This document shows, piece after piece, positions 20,613-32,110 of a DNA stretch of 38,547 nt (within the stretch, counting starts at the first letter, position 1; each line of letters opens with the position of its first letter). The position numbers and the translations under genes were made by a program. The stretch spans positions 128,140 through 166,686 of the forward strand of contig JH154415.1 in the NCBI GenBank assembly GCA_000226015.1, in the 5' to 3' direction. The notes beneath the pieces are model-generated. The model worked only from the letters and a program-made list of their open reading frames with translations. It ran no database searches and had not been told where the DNA came from. Source of the DNA: Mnemiopsis leidyi. Its lineage: Eukaryota > Ctenophora > Tentaculata > Lobata > Bolinopsidae.

Positions 20613-22200
20613 AAGCTCGGTCTTGACTCTTGCCGTTTTTAAGGTATTCTCCCTTGCTGCCACCTGTGTTTTTCGTCACATGGGTGGTCATGTTCTGGTG
20701 TTAGGACTAAACAGCTTTTACTTTGAATTTAAATTAAGGTTTTTTAATGTTACATTTTGACATTTTTTTGTTCTGAAGGGTCAACCAAATAAATCGTCAA
20801 ACCACGATTATATTTGATGTTGCAGGAGTTCCCGCTTAAATGTAACATTTATCTGCTCCAATTCACCCAAATCGATTTACGCCTTTCTTGCTTCCGAAGA
20901 ATTTTATTCAATCAACCGATAACACAAATTTGGATATTCATTTGATCTATCAGGAAAGGTCGGAATTTTTAACAGTTACAAGATAATGGAAAATTTCAAC
21001 CATCAAATCAGTTTTTGCAAAGAAATGTTATATTTCTTAGAAAAAACCGTTAGATAATACTTTATAATTTCCATTATCTTAAAGCTGTTAAAAAACGACT
21101 TTGCTTGATGGATTCAGGACAGTGGGATTTCTAAGTGTTAAAATTTCTCATATCTGTATTCAAGGTGCTGGCGGTCACGAAAGTCGGATTGATAATTGAT
21201 TTATTTATAATTTTACGTGCCTACTAATACTCTCTTTATTAAATACCCTTACGTAACCTTAACAGATGTCAAATTAATCCTGTTGCTGTGCATGTTAGAC
21301 TTAGGCGATAACGAAAGACTATTATAAAATGATTTGAATCGTTAAGATTGTGAATCGTGAATGGTTAAAATACAGGTTATGAGGAAGTATTAACCAAATT
21401 TATATTCTTTAAGCCTTCTTTAAGTTAAAAGAAAAGTTACGTGGTTCTATGATCTGACACTTTCCAGTAACCGCCGTTAAATTTAAGGTTATATCACAAA
21501 TTAAATTATTTCTTTCAAGCATGGGCTATAGGTAATGGTTTTCAACGTAATCCTCAAATCCTGTAACTTCGTTAAATAACACTTGTCGTAATGCACAGAA
21601 TTATCATGTTAACCACATCACTAATACCTTCAAGTGAATATTTGGGTCAATGTCTTCATTTTAGATTTTAAAGCAGTTTTAAAATACTCGTTTCCTCGCC
21701 AGAAAAAGTCCAAAATTAAATTTTTTCTCACAGATATTGAGCAGACTATACAATTCAAACACCCGATTGTCTCTTTTTATCCATGATCTGAGCATGTCGG
21801 CAGAGAGAACTAATTTTAAACTGTAAAACCTCACCATTACTGGGAAATTGGCGCCCTACCAAGCTAAATGAGGTTTTACAGATCTCATCTGTTTCAAAAG
21901 AAACAGCCCTGGTCAGCCATGATCACGTGCAGCAGCTACCTTCCCTGAAAGGTGTGCTGTGTCATAAAGAAGAGGTGCTTGGTTGTTCGGTTTTAGACAT
22001 ACTTCTGAACCATTAGTTCACGGGGTGACTCTAGACAGGCGGGTTGAATGTGTCTGATGACTCAACATTCATGTGCTAGATAATTTGAACTTACATGCTT
22101 GGTAGGTTCAGCAATGATGAACAAAAATTAGGCACGGAATATCGGGATTAACAGTCATAAAATAATTCTGCTTGAGCCCCACTTCAATACTCCTATCACC
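20613..22200. other. Non-coding stretch
   Basis: AT-rich, no supported exon. It holds the 13-bp perfect inverted repeat at 21821-21881. Nothing else is recognised. Confidence 0.5.
21821..21881. repeat. Perfect 13-bp inverted repeat (hairpin)
   Basis: CTGTAAAACCTCA (21821-21833) is the exact reverse complement of TGAGGTTTTACAG (21869-21881), with a 35-base loop containing GGCGCC. It could be a tiny fold-back element or a structured RNA; no flanking duplication is seen. Confidence 0.6.
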
Positions 22201-22407
22201 ATGGTACAAGATTTGGAAGATTTTGCAGTAAGTGTGGCGCGATTGTTGGTGACTTTCCTACCTGAAGGTGTGATATTGAGTTTGTGCTGGTGTCATCTGT
22301 CATTAGCCATATCTGATACAGCCGTGTCGGCGGCGGTGTCGGCGGCGGGGTGTTTCACTCATCGGTGCGGTGTGAGGCCGATGTTAATCAATGAGCTTGT
22401 TAAATAA
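22201..22407 (+). CDS. Small ORF with strong start context
   Basis: 68 codons starting in CACCATGG, an optimal animal initiation context: MVQDLEDFAVSVARLLVTFL..., with a run of VSAA repeats from GTCGGCGGC duplications. A GCA/GTAAGT donor after codon 9 (22227/22228) suggests instead a short first exon. No homology is recognised and it may be chance. Confidence 0.2.
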   Translation: MVQDLEDFAVSVARLLVTFLPEGVILSLCWCHLSLAISDTAVSAAVSAAGCFTHRCGVRPMLINELVK

Positions 22408-22745
22408 TTACTTCTAGGCTTCTTCGATATAGTGTAGGTAAGTTAAACTGCTTTTGTCAGGCATACTATAAATACTTTCATTAAATGTGAACTTTGGAAA
22501 CGTTGCCTCAATGTTTATCGGTAGAATTCAAGAGCCTTAAATCTTTTGTCGTACTATAGTATTGTTGTATTAGAACTTCTATTCAACCCAGAGATCATTC
22601 TGTGGAAGGATCATTGTATAAATGTGATTGATCCTGCCGGAATTTCCCAGTCTGTAACTCCCTCAATATCAGAATATTATAATATTATACTATAACGATA
22701 AAAATTTGTTCGATCACTGGCCCTTTTTCTTGCTTCTTCCTGCAG

Positions 22746-23003
22746 CCAGAAAATCTTGATACTTTTCCAATTCAGCCCCTGGCAATACTCCAATATTCGA
22801 ACTTTAGTCATGCTAAATTGCTCGAAATACTCTGTGACACTGTGACTCAACCTGTTCTCTCAACATTTTACTGCTATGTTGCACGACAACTTTCTTTGTT
22901 CCGAAATAATGCTGTCGTATTTTCAGGTTATGTTTTATTTTTAAAACTATGTTTTTTGTATATTTCACTTAGAATTAGAAAAAACGGTTTAGTAACAATT
23001 TAA
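22746..23003 (+). CDS. Candidate exon behind a strong splice acceptor
   Basis: A long pyrimidine tract ending CTTCCTGCAG (22736-22745) is followed by an open phase-0 frame: PENLDTFPIQPLAILQYSNF, then HAKLLEILCDTV and QPVLSTFYCYVARQLSLF. It runs either to a possible TTTTCAG/GTTATG donor near 22926 or to the stop at 23003. The first 60 codons look protein-like; the rest is hydrophobic and AT-rich as in an intron. No family is recognised and no partner exon is found. Confidence 0.25.
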   Translation, partial: PENLDTFPIQPLAILQYSNFSHAKLLEILCDTVTQPVLSTFYCYVARQLSLFRNNAVVFSGYVLFLKLCFLYISLRIRKNGLVTI

Positions 23004-26000
23004 TTCACTGAACGTTCATCTCTACCGGCAGCCTCTTCAGCCTTCTACACACTCTAATACGATCACCATTCTTCTATTGCGGCAACATACTGTAGAGCTA
23101 ATCACAGTGTTTTTACTTTGGTTACGTTATCTTTTTTCATCCCAAATTTCATCGTATAATTTTAAAATTTTCTCCTTTTTCGACATGTCGATCCACTAGG
23201 CCATGTTAAAACTAGGAATATTTTGTATCATATCCAAGTTTCACGCCCTAACCTCACGCCCTACTAATTCGATTCGGCGTTGTTAAAGTTCTCCAACTGA
23301 CGGTCGTTGACCGCCATATAAATGTTATGATTCCGGAATGTTTTAAAAATCGGATGAATTTCCAGAATCTTCAGAAACGGGCCGGTGGGTCATTGCAAAT
23401 GTAAACATATTTCGAATTTATGTTAGCTGTTTGGCATTGCCCTACGGTTTTGATAACAGCCAGCCGTGACAGAAACTCTTCTCGAGTCAATTTGTAAGTC
23501 CTTATGTCCTTAAGTCCTTAAGTTTATTACTAAAATATAACGTCCGTAGTAAGCCTGCTAATATAAAGCCAAAATTACACCACTGTTTGCAAGGTTATCG
23601 ACTAGTCTTTGCCGAAATTCGATACTGTTGGACTATAAGAGCACAAGCTGCCTGATGCAGTCGTCCTCCTTGTTCGTCCCTCGAGCAGGAGCTCCAGTGG
23701 AGCTCTGACAAACCGCGTTTTTCACCTTACAGTTTTTTTTCAAGAATCCAGGTAGGATCTTACAAAGTGTCGGATTTGCGGAGTTTATATATATCTTGAT
23801 ATTTATTCATTTAATGTCAGAGACGTACGTGAATTAGTGTAAATTACTAGACGCGATGCAGTAAATTTAATTACTCTCTATTCCATAGAATACTTGAACT
23901 TTCTGCAGTACTACTTCGCCTCATTTTGTTCATCATCTATCATCAACCCTCCTGCAACCCTCTTGGAAATAAAATCTTCACTCATTAGATCCTCAAGTAT
24001 CACCAATTTTCACAGAGAATGCGACATGGCATGTTTGCATAAAGTTCTGCCGAACTCATTAAGTACTAATTTATTATGATAATTTCATATTCATGATAAG
24101 TTATAAACCTTAACGATAAATCATTATCAATTCTGAAGTGGGCAGTATCGTTTCCAGCGACACCATAACGATATAAACCCCCACCTCCCTCTAATGGTCG
24201 ATGTAGTCTTCCTCTACTCAGCTCCCGTTACTTCCTCCACCCAGCTCCCCTACAAACAGATGACGTACTTTGTCGGCAAGTACATAATCCGATTGAACAT
24301 GCTTCGTTAGATTGGCATGCCAACTTGATTGATGACCTCTTTTACCGGTAAATCTCCTATCATGCCTCTTTATGACGTAATCAGACTTGCTTGACTAAAT
24401 ATGTACAAATACTCGCGGTAAGGCTGCAAGATGACATTGCCCGAACTTTTCTTGAAGCGCATTTAGTCGCTAATGTACTCGGTTTTTTCTTTATCCTTAT
24501 CTTTACCAGTCTGTTAAAGTCTCACTCAGATGTTAAAACTAGTTGGGCCAATAATTTTTAAATGAAGCCGTCTGGAGCGCGAATTCGACGGCGGAAGTTC
24601 TTGACATCCCGACTCCATTTCTCAGAAAAAGGTAGGAAACATATTTAAGTAGGAGCACCACCACCACTCCCTCACAATCGTCAAACTGGTTTAGCAGAGG
24701 CTCTAAGCTTCCTCATGATGTGACTCAATGTTAGGTGCTTCATCATGATGGCTTTTTGGTTATTTACTTTTACTTATACTATCTAAAAACATTTTTCACA
24801 TTCATAAATTTTCTAGTTTACATTTTGACCTCCTTTACGTTAATAAAATTAAGTAAAATAAAATATCAGTTTTTAATGCTAAGATTGCATTAGCGAACTG
24901 CGTATCTTCCAACAATGGTATCACAATAACTCCCAGTGAAAATACTACAATTTCACTCCCTAGATCTCATCATTCTCTCTGAGCCCCTAACATTTCCGGA
25001 AATTTGGGAGTCTCTCTGGCTCGAGTCCAAGACCCATACCAGTGCCGAGCTCGATTAAGATTTGATGTATTGAGCATGCAGAGTGGAGCCTGTATTTATT
25101 TTAACTCCTGGGTTGTCTCTATAAAAGTTGAGTGAGACCCCCTTTTCTTGTCCATAATCGCTGTTGAAATTTCTGTGTCCTCCAGCCTTCCTGGCTTCGT
25201 CCAATTACAGCGTTTCAGCAGGGATGAACCTTCATTAGGTCTTTAGTGAATTGTGTATCGTCACACCGAAACGCCTTCATGAGAATCAGTATATCAGTAT
25301 ATCAGTACCCCACCGGCGGTGCCACTAGTATATTGATCTTACCAACTTTGACGAAGGGGGGAATTTCTTTGACGCCAAGTTGCTGATCTTCTAGTTTTAG
25401 GTTTAAGTTGGCACACTCGCTCGAACTTGATTTCCGTGATCTCCTGCTCCTTTGCTTATCACGTATCGAAAATAAGGATTTCTAGCAAAACGAGTTGTTA
25501 ATTGTTATCACTTCTTACCTACATGTTGAGACTTATTGGGTTAGGACCAAATATGCGGTGGAACTGTGACATAAAGTAATATCAATCAATTCTATATCTA
25601 TTTTCAAGATGATAAAACTTGTTAGGATTGGTTAATGTAATCTGAACATAAGACCGTTTTGAGCTTACAATATTACCGACCAAATTCTTGGCTCTACGCC
25701 TAAATACCGATCCTGTTTTTACTGATACTCGAAAATTTTGACAAATTCACGTTACCGCCCTCATTGAGAGAGACTGAGAGACTCCTAAAGTCCTAGATAA
25801 CTACAATAAGCTCTCATTCCTAATCGCTATTCTTTCTCGTTCCTTTTTTTGTTTATTTGTGTTTCCTCAATGTGATTCAGATTTTAAGCAAAAATTGTCT
25901 TCAACGAGTTGATCAAAGGAATCGAAATATTTATTCGCATTTTTTCACCCTTCTAATGGGCAAGCCCGAGATCCAGACTAAAGTTTCAAATTCAATAACA

Positions 26001-26020
26001 CAACTATCTTGACAACTAGT
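23004..26020. other. Stretch without recognised gene
   Basis: Three kilobases with no supported gene. A short basic frame (24562-24631, MKPSGARIRRRKFL...) ends at an AAAAAG/GTAGGA donor and could be a first exon, but stands alone. Small duplications occur near 23502 (GTCCTTA) and 25289 (CAGTATAT). Confidence 0.4.
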
Positions 26021-26173
26021 CCAACAGACTCCAACAGACTCCAACAGACTCCAACAGACTCCATACAGACTCCAACAGACTCCAACAGACTCCAACAGAC
26101 TCCATACAGACTCCAACAGACTCCAACAGACTCCATACAGACTCCAACAGACTCCAACAGACTCCAACAGACT
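26021..26173 (+). repeat. 10/11-bp tandem array CCAACAGACT with CCATACAGACT variants
   Basis: The order is four 10-mers, one 11-mer, three 10-mers, one 11-mer, two 10-mers, one 11-mer and three 10-mers: 15 units. The mixed period keeps all frames open on both strands (PTDSNRLQQ, VGVCWSLLES), so these frames are repeat artefacts. Confidence 0.95.
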
Positions 26174-26378
26174 CCACACATCGCGATACTATTGTCAGGT
26201 CCATGCTAGATTTTGTCATCTCCTCCGAATTTTAGCGACAAAACGGACAAAATGGACACCTCGCTGCTAGCCACTGCCATCTCGCTTGTATCGATTTGCT
26301 ATATCGTGACACTCTCTCTAAGACCGAGCGTGAAGATTTTTCAGCAATTCATTACGCTGGACTCGCTCACGCTGTCTC

Positions 26379-26520
26379 ATTGGTTACTGCACGTCAGCTG
26401 ACGTGGAGCTGTGCTGTGATTGGTTAGTTGGTGTCACGTGCTGCTCGTCACGTGATCAGGCAGTGTTGTCCGATTGAAGGACGCTTGACACGTGCGAATA
26501 TCTTCACTTGGGGGCTTAAA
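26379..26520 (+). promoter_or_regulatory. Inverted-CCAAT cluster B, two CACGTG boxes and TATA-like element
   Basis: CTCATTGG at 26379 and GTGATTGG at 26419 are followed by CACGTG at 26435-26440 and 26449-26454 and a TTAAAA near 26515. The order is that of a plus-strand promoter with a start near 26545. A 50-codon hydrophobic frame (ATG at 26250, MDTSLLATAISLV...) runs into the cluster and is not supported as a gene. No downstream exon is identified. Confidence 0.4.
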
Positions 26521-27560
26521 ACTGACGGCCGATTCAACTTGACAATTCATTCAGTTGTTGAGACTAGCTGTGTGCCACAGTAACCTTTCCTTTCTGTTTA
26601 GAATATAAGAAGCATCTACTTTGCCAATAATTTATCGCTAAAACGTTATCTTCACAATTACTACTTTATACTAAGCGACTACTTTAGATTAGCCAATTAT
26701 TAATCGTCAAAACGTTATCTTTATGTCATCTTTACGTATTTTTACTTACTACTTAATTCTAAGAAGGATTCGCCTTGGGGTGGAAGATGCCATAATTACA
26801 TCAACTTGGCCATTTTTATGTTTGAAATTTTGTTTGTTAAATGGTTTCATCTCTATTCTGAGCAATATAATATACGTATCAAACGTTAGAATGAAGTAAT
26901 AATAAAATCCGAAGTTTCGTCGCATAAGTGACGGTGAGTATAAAGGATTCCGTAGAACGTCCTGTTATCAAATCATATAAGTCGAGTGTTCCGATATCGA
27001 AATTATCGCAATGTCCAATATCATCCAGTTTGATTTACACTTAATTAGAAAAGTGTGCAAATCTTGTATCAAACTTTGCATTTGTTTGAGCTAAACAAGG
27101 TCATATTGTAAAACAAAAGCACTTCACAGGCCAGTGATACTCATTTTTGCGAGATCCCTAATTTTACGTGGCTTACACGCAGCCAGCACCTATCAATACT
27201 GCGTGTCGGGTCCTCCTCTAATCGCCAAATAGCTCAGTTACACAGCTAACATTCCACATTGTAATGATCTATATACAGAAGTTTTGTGCAGTATAGGTAC
27301 TCTAACTATGTACGGCTGTTTAACTTCGTGTAGTTTGCATCGGCAGAAACGCAAAAATTGTCCGTTCTTGTGTTTAATTTTCGGAAAAAAAAAGAAAAAT
27401 CAAGGAAACGTTCGTAACTGTCTGCGGTGCCTCTGGTCTATAATTAATCATGACCTCATCCGCTCACCCTGTTTAGTTGACGAAGAAAAACCAAAAGCGC
27501 CATGGCACCCACTATTGATGTAATGTTACAATTGTGCTATGTTGCTGTGCTACCCAGGGA
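26521..27560. other. Non-coding stretch
   Basis: AT-rich. Frames such as 27284-27523 (79 codons) show no homology or splice support. TTTATCGCTAAAACG near 26630 and TTAATCGTCAAAACG near 26699, each followed by TTATCTT, form a short dispersed duplication. Confidence 0.4.
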
Positions 27561-27563
27561 CTC

Positions 27564-27666
27564 TATATAAGTATATAGCTATATAGCCCCCTGTAGTGGA
27601 GTGTTAGGTCATTTGTTCCGCATCGTACCACCGTATGTGACCATCGCCATAGTGAGTGGAACAGAT
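27564..27666 (+). promoter_or_regulatory. TATA box and possible 5' UTR exon
   Basis: TATATAA at 27564-27570 is followed about 100 bases later by a consensus donor (AT/GTGAGT at 27666/27667). A start near 27595 would give a roughly 70-base non-coding first exon. The following 1.5 kb would then be intron holding cluster C and the 17-bp array. No coding exon is identified downstream. Confidence 0.25.
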
Positions 27667-27711
27667 GTGAGTATTATACTTTTGTTTTGTGTCATTGTTA
27701 ACCTTTTCCTC

Positions 27712-27828
27712 ATTGGTTGCCTTGGTAACGTGATATGTTGGTGCTGATACCTGATTGATTCGCTGAATCACGTGATGATGAATTTCTGAACGGTGATAGG
27801 TTACCTATATCTTGCGATCTGTGATTGG
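27712..27828 (+). promoter_or_regulatory. Inverted-CCAAT cluster C with CACGTG
   Basis: CTCATTGGTTG at 27710-27720, CACGTG at 27769-27774 and GTGATTGGTTAC at 27822-27833. Same CATTGG-then-GATTGG order as in clusters A and B, but wider spacing (112 bp) and no clear TATA downstream. Confidence 0.35.
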
Positions 27829-27993
27829 TTACTCATTGTCCGGCAGACTTTCAGTGTGTTTCAAATGCATACATCTCTACTGCATTCTTTATGTCTATCT
27901 TGTTCCGATGTTGTGAGACTCGTCTTCCCCAATTTCAGCTGACCCTGACCCGCGGTGACCGTTACATGATTACTTGATAGGTGATAGTTTATG

Positions 27994-28214
27994 GTCCTCT
28001 AGCTTTGTCAGTCCTCTAGCTTTGTCAGTCCTCTAGCTTTGTCAGTCCTCTTGCTTCGTCAGTCCTCTAGCTTCGTCAGTCCTCTAGCTTTGTCAGTCCT
28101 CTAGCTTTGTCAGTCCTCTAGCTTTGTCAGTCCTCTAGCTTTGTCAGTCCTCTAGCTTTGTCAGTCCTCTAGCTTTGTCAGTCCTCTAGCTTCGTCAGTC
28201 CTCTAGCTTTGTCA
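27994..28214 (+). repeat. 17-bp tandem array, 13 copies
   Basis: The unit is GTCCTCTAGCTTTGTCA, repeated exactly 13 times with few substitutions (CTTCGTCA in units 4, 5 and 12; CTCTTG in unit 4). Each unit contains CTAG. Non-coding. Confidence 0.97.
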
Positions 28215-29170
28215 GTTCAGGGAACTTGTGAACTTCGCTATCGCAGTAGACTGAGACATGTCTGATTGCACCCTGGCTCTTTAGTCCCGTGAGTCTTGTT
28301 GTCTGTCGCAGTTATTCCTACTGGACTAAGTCGTCTATTTATACCTCATAATCTGACATATAATATTTAAATGTTGAGTTAACTATCAAAATAGTTCCTG
28401 TTCGAATATGCAATACAGCTCCAGTTCAAATTAACTATATTGAGATGTTTATAAAACTACTGTTCTCTATAAGGTTGCCTGACACCCCTCTATTGTGCAC
28501 GGTACACACAAGGGTCACACACCATGCCCCCGGCACAAGGCGCTATAAGACATTTATTAAGCTCTACCGGCGGTAATTACTCACTAAACCAGCCTCTAGT
28601 TCCACCGGTATAACTTTATATTCTCAACACCAGACAAATATAGCCTTGTACCATCTGTAGCAGTTCAGTGTATCTCCCTGAATCTTGATTTGCTCTTGAA
28701 ACTAACAGACATGAACTTGGTTGTGCAGGAGGTCTCCCTTGAAACTAACAGACATGAGCTTTGTTAGGTCTCTCATCCCGAGTGCCGACCCTCTCTTTGT
28801 TTTTGTACATGTATTATTGAAACACGGTGTGGTGGTGTAACAGGTGCTGCTAGTCACTTGTACTAATCAGTCTGATCTAATTACCTATTGTAATGTCCTT
28901 GTCAGTGCTGAATGAGAATATCGTACTTTACTACTTACTTTACTGCTTTACAGATTTGGTATCGTTACAATTCCCCAAGTGAGATGCATGGCTGCCCATC
29001 GACATCAATATGCTTATGTGATCATCAATATTCTTATGTGATCATCTGCATTGTTATATGTATGTAGCAGCTCTTTAAAGTTACTCTTCTATTGATTCCT
29101 GAATAACACAAGAAATGAGATCTGCACATTGTAAGAGCATGCTATTGACTGCACTTTTAAATTGATGGCG
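28215..29170. other. Non-coding stretch with small duplications
   Basis: A 20-bp block starting CTTGAAACTAACAGACATGA is repeated at 28695 and 28738, and CTTATGTGATCATC at 29012 and 29032. No supported exon. Confidence 0.5.
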
Positions 29171-29299
29171 ATTGGCGCCCACGAGAGCTTAATGGCGGTA
29201 TCCTATTGGTCGGTCTCTCGAATATCTTTTTCTGATTGGTCGGCGGTAGTCACGTGGGCTCTCGACATGCACTCTCGACATGCACATTTTAAATTGAGT
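29171..29299 (+). promoter_or_regulatory. Inverted-CCAAT cluster D with CACGTG and TTTTAAAT
   Basis: ATTGG at 29171, 29205 and 29235 (last two exactly 30 bp apart), CACGTG at 29251-29256 and TTTTAAAT near 29287. Direct repeats TGCACTTTTAAATTGA (about 29151) and TGCACATTTTAAATTGA (about 29281) bracket the block, and CTCGACATGCA is doubled at 29262/29274. It looks like a plus-strand promoter module or a small dispersed element. Confidence 0.4.
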
Positions 29300-29561
29300 C
29301 ATAATAATGATAAGCTCCTTTGTCCGGGTCCGGATATTTGCAGGTGTCTCTCAGCCTGTCCACCGCACGTGCATATTTGTGCATTATTCATTGTGCTCTT
29401 GTTATAGTTGAATTTTATCTGAACTTACATGACTCGACAACCTACTCGACAATTTACTCGACACCTTACTCGAAGACTATACCATCTCGCTCTAAATTGT
29501 TCATTACACCTGACTTTTTCTAAAAGGCTTAAACTAAATAGTGTAGGTTAATATTCGCTAT

Positions 29562-29830
29562 ATTGGTGGTGTAGTGGTATCTACCCCGACTTTCCATGCA
29601 GAAGATGGGGGGTTCGATTCCCGGATCCGCCAATCCTAGAGGAGTGCGCTAAGGGCATTTGCCTATGCAATCTTCTTCGGTCGACTCAGCCGAATGACCG
29701 GGAAACCGTGATTGAGGGTTAAATGAGGAGGGTCTCCATTAAAAGATCTAGAATCTTCCAGGAGCCCCTTCAGTATAACTGTAAAAGCCTGGGTACAGGT
29801 GTAACAAATACAAAATACAAAAAATATTTT
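29562..29830 (+). mobile_element. tRNA-derived SINE
   Basis: The head (29562-29633) has an RNA polymerase III A box TGGTGTAGTGG (29567-29577) and a B box GGTTCGATTCC (29611-29621), both matching consensus. ATTGGTGG at the start pairs with CCGCCAAT at 29626-29633, like an acceptor stem, and GTAG/CTAC forms a D-type stem. The anticodon and T stems are degraded, so no isotype is assigned. A tRNA-unrelated body of about 170 bases follows, then an A-rich tail (ACAAATACAAAATAC...). The tail argues for a retroposed SINE and against a working tRNA gene. No target duplication could be defined. Confidence 0.7.
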
Positions 29831-32045
29831 GTTTGTCATTGCAAACCACACATAGCGCACATTTTTTCTCAATGATGTTAATTGCATAATGTAATGTATT
29901 GCAATAATTAGAACTAAATTGTAGTCATGTACATTGTATTCTAGGCACACATTGCATTGTATATATATAGTTCAACAGTGCATTAGCACTTGTCCATTCA
30001 AGTCTCTGTCAGTCCATAATTTTTCGTCCAGTCAACACTTAGTTTCTACTTAAAGCTACAATTTTGCAATAGATATCAACCAAAGTTTCTACTTAAAGCT
30101 ACAATTTTGCAATATGCCGAACGGTAGGATATTGCATAAACGCAGGAAATGTCGTTACATCTGGACAATTATTCAGATTCGTAGAGCCGGTTGACATGGT
30201 GTTGAGACAGTGATTATGAGATTATATGATAAAGCAGCTGTGGTTAGTCACAGCTATCCCAACAATAGCGTCTGGCTGGGTAGTGTTAGCATTTGTCCAT
30301 AGCTTACAACTCTGTTACTCAACAAGTCGTTTTTAGGAGTATCATTGTTTTCTAGGTTTTCTACTGATATGTTACTTGTTTTAACACTAGCATTCACAGC
30401 TACCTTTAACAATTAAAACACATTTTCTACGGTTTCTATCGAGACCAATGAGCCGTGCAACTAGGTTCTTAGAGTCTTTTTTGTGATTTTTTGTGATTTT
30501 GATTGACAAACGACCTTGAAATAAAATATTCTTGCATAGGGCCGTTCTGTCTTGATCGATAATTTATTAGTTATATAGAAAATCTTAACATTGTGCAAAT
30601 TAGGTTTTCGATTTAATTTTTATGCCGTGGCCTGTAAGTTTAAATTGAAGGACATGAACTTGAATCGTAAATCTAATATTCATAATGCTAACCAGGCCTG
30701 TAAATTTGATAATGAATTCTAACAATTGTCCTTCTAATCAATTCTATGATTCCTCCTATAATCTCGGGCCTATAAACTTAATTTTCCTGTGGACGATCTA
30801 GTTAATAAACCTCGTGGCCTGCTATTTTGATGTCACCATATACTGATTCCCTAGTGATAAACCCCCCTCTAATTTTAACCGTTTTGAGCTGGTAGACTGC
30901 AGTACCAGCAGTACCATGTGTTTCCTAGCAACAGTAGCATGTCTCCAGGTGTTTCCTAGCTCTAACTCTGGCTGAGAGCAGCATTGTACGTGATTCTTTG
31001 TACGTGACCCGATGCAGACCGTTATTCAACATTAGTATAGATGCTGCCAGATATGTATGTAGATTGTAGACCTACATGTATAGCTGAACAAACATGACAA
31101 GTAAACTGCAGGGTAAACCACGTACAGAACAAACCTTAAACCATGTAGTATCCTGTATCACGTCTTACCTGGAACAGGGCTAACCACGTACTAGTAACCG
31201 GTAGCTCAGTAGAGCACCGCTTTGAAACGTGTCACCACATTTGTCCTCTGTCTGTCACTCTCAGGCAGGGGCTGTCTCTCCTGCCTGTGTTTATCGCGGT
31301 GTCTAGTTCTCTCATCTTGTGATGAGACTCATGTTGTGCGGTTTTGTTGACATTTCGTTGAATTCTGACAGTTGATGAAGAGAAACAGCTATTCATATTG
31401 TTCCGAGAAATACCCACTGCTAGCTATAGTAATGGCTACAATACTCACTGCTAGCTATGGTAATGGCTACAATTTTCATATCGCACAAACCACTGTCTTT
31501 AAATGGACTATTGCAACCCATCAGAAGATTCATTTTGCATTAATTTTGATCCTTATTTTCATCTGATAAAGTGCAATGTGTTCTGTTTTTTATCGGCGAA
31601 TCTGTAATTTCTCGTTAATTGAAAGAGAGAAAGATCACACGGTTCCGAATTTTGTTATTTAATATAATAGTATCACAGTCGGTTAGTATCTATAAAGCTC
31701 AAAGTTCTGCCATTTCCGTAAAAAAATTTCATTCTACTAACTTTTCCAACGTAAAGATGGGTCATGGCATTTTCAAGATTGAACATTATTTTTCTTGGCT
31801 CACTTCCCAGGAAACCCGTCCCAAGAGTAGCGTGGTGTAAGCTCCCATCCTACCCAACCTGAGATTTCCCTCTGGCTAGTTTGAAAATGTTTCCTCAAAA
31901 CTTCTCGTCTCAGCTCCCTCGATCTTCCACCCCCGGCTTTGCAGCTAGTCTCTCTGCAGGAAGACTCGTGCCCCGGATCTCATTATGGGACTTATTTTCG
32001 TAGACTATTACGACGAGGAATATGTGAGATAGTGGAACTTTAGGA
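29831..32045. other. Stretch without recognised gene
   Basis: Contains a perfect 31-bp duplication (30041-30071 and 30084-30114, AGTTTCTACTTAAAGC...), a 28-bp duplication (31415-31442 and 31446-31473, CACTGCTAGCTAT..) and a tRNA-like half near 31199. Frames of 60-70 codons here are unsupported. Confidence 0.45.
31199..31235 (+). other. tRNA-like 5' half (A box only)
   Basis: CCGGTAGCTCAGTAGAGCAC has a perfect A box (TAGCTCAGTAG) and GCTC/GAGC D stem, followed by a TTTGAAA anticodon-loop-like run. No B box follows at the expected distance. It may be a decayed tRNA relic or a chance match. Confidence 0.25.
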
Positions 32046-32110
32046 CCAATCAGAGTGCAGTATTCTGTCCCTCGACCAATCAGAGTAAATTATTCTGTCC
32101 ATCGACCAAT
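32046..32110 (-). promoter_or_regulatory. Inverted-CCAAT cluster E, 30-bp tandem units
   Basis: GACCAAT at 32044, 32074 and 32104, i.e. CCAAT at exactly 30-bp steps. Units share ATTCTGTCC before the next GACCAAT. Read on the minus strand they are CTCATTGG, CTGATTGG, CTGATTGG. A flanking motif ATAGTGG(G/A)ACTT recurs at about 32031, 32153 and, partly, 32187. Confidence 0.45.

Noticed and set aside
24562..24631. Short basic frame ending at a GTAGGA donor
   Set aside because: Only 23 codons, no partner exon and no homology.
25931..26219. Overlapping VGVCWSLLES and PTDSNRLQQ frames
   Set aside because: All are translations of the 10/11-bp array.
29562..29633. Functional tRNA gene
   Set aside because: Anticodon and T stems do not pair properly, and a body with an A-rich tail follows, so a SINE is the better call.
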